A stretch of 64,000 nt of DNA from Rhodobacteraceae bacterium IMCC1335. GTDB lineage: Bacteria; Pseudomonadota; Alphaproteobacteria; Rhodobacterales; Rhodobacteraceae. A program made the translations under genes and the position numbers. Shown one piece after another: positions 63,994 through 64,000 of this stretch; the stretch's first letter is position 1; every line of letters begins with the position of its first letter. Location: positions 186,001 to 250,000 of the forward strand of contig CP046864.1 of NCBI GenBank assembly GCA_039640495.1, in the 5' to 3' direction. The notes under the pieces were generated by a model. That model saw nothing but the letters and a program-made list of their open reading frames with translations, was not told the origin of the DNA and searched no databases.

Positions 63994-64000
63994 TCCAGGC

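Noticed and set aside
1..64000. CRISPR arrays, insertion sequences, tRNA or rRNA genes
   Set aside because: I saw no regularly spaced repeats, no transposase sequence, no terminal inverted repeats with target duplications, and no cloverleaf or rRNA sequence in the intergenic gaps. A program such as tRNAscan-SE would settle the tRNA point.

Overview
This window is most simply read as chromosomal sequence from a marine alphaproteobacterium of the Roseobacter group (Rhodobacterales). That rests on a bioMNY cluster, the gene order HDAC-like/xseB/ispA/dxs, serC-serA with an RNA-like leader, an IalB-like protein, a DUF1194 protein, and ectoine and polyamine catabolism with Pot-type transporters. 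The moderate G+C (judged by eye) and compact gene spacing would suit a streamlined pelagic relative, for example a Planktomarina/RCA-like lineage, but the species call is inference. I found no tRNA, rRNA, CRISPR array, insertion sequence or prophage.

Layout. 1-2.8 kb: the 3' end of a thiolase-like gene lacking normal catalytic residues, then the biotin ECF transporter bioM-bioN-bioY. 2.9-4.7 kb: a CAP-domain lipoprotein between two L,D-transpeptidases. 4.8-14.9 kb: an RNA methyltransferase, a paired ABC exporter, a CCA-adding enzyme, two Nudix hydrolases, Hsp33, and a REC-PP2C phosphatase divergent from a small HPt protein. 14.9-29.4 kb: housekeeping genes (ilvA, argG, rlmN, a ReAV-type asparaginase with an RluE-like synthase, smpB, sseA, aminotransferases, trhO). 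This stretch also holds two broken genes: a decayed membrane-protein gene at 17563-18406 and a glpK split by one frameshift. 29.5-35.5 kb: serA-serC with a structured serC leader, divergent serB, msrB-msrA and a DMT transporter.

35.5-43.2 kb is a polyamine-type locus. A PotFGHI-like ABC importer and a PuuB-like FAD oxidoreductase run on the minus strand. A GntR regulator and a class III aminotransferase diverge from them. A strong palindrome lies in the shared promoter region. 43.2-45.4 kb holds two small exported proteins and another DMT transporter.

45.5-56.6 kb is an ectoine/5-hydroxyectoine catabolic cluster on the minus strand: a Pot-type ABC importer (ATPase, binding protein, two permeases), eutA, eutB, eutC, doeA, doeB and a DoeD-like aminotransferase. 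It lacks the usual EnuR regulator and the semialdehyde dehydrogenase within the window, and its importer is not of the Ehu, Teh or Ueh type. This is the most interesting locus here. 56.8-64 kb: an HDAC-like deacetylase, xseB, ispA and dxs, a 328-base gap without a recognisable gene, an SDR-like oxidoreductase, a methyltransferase and a complete acetyl-CoA acetyltransferase.
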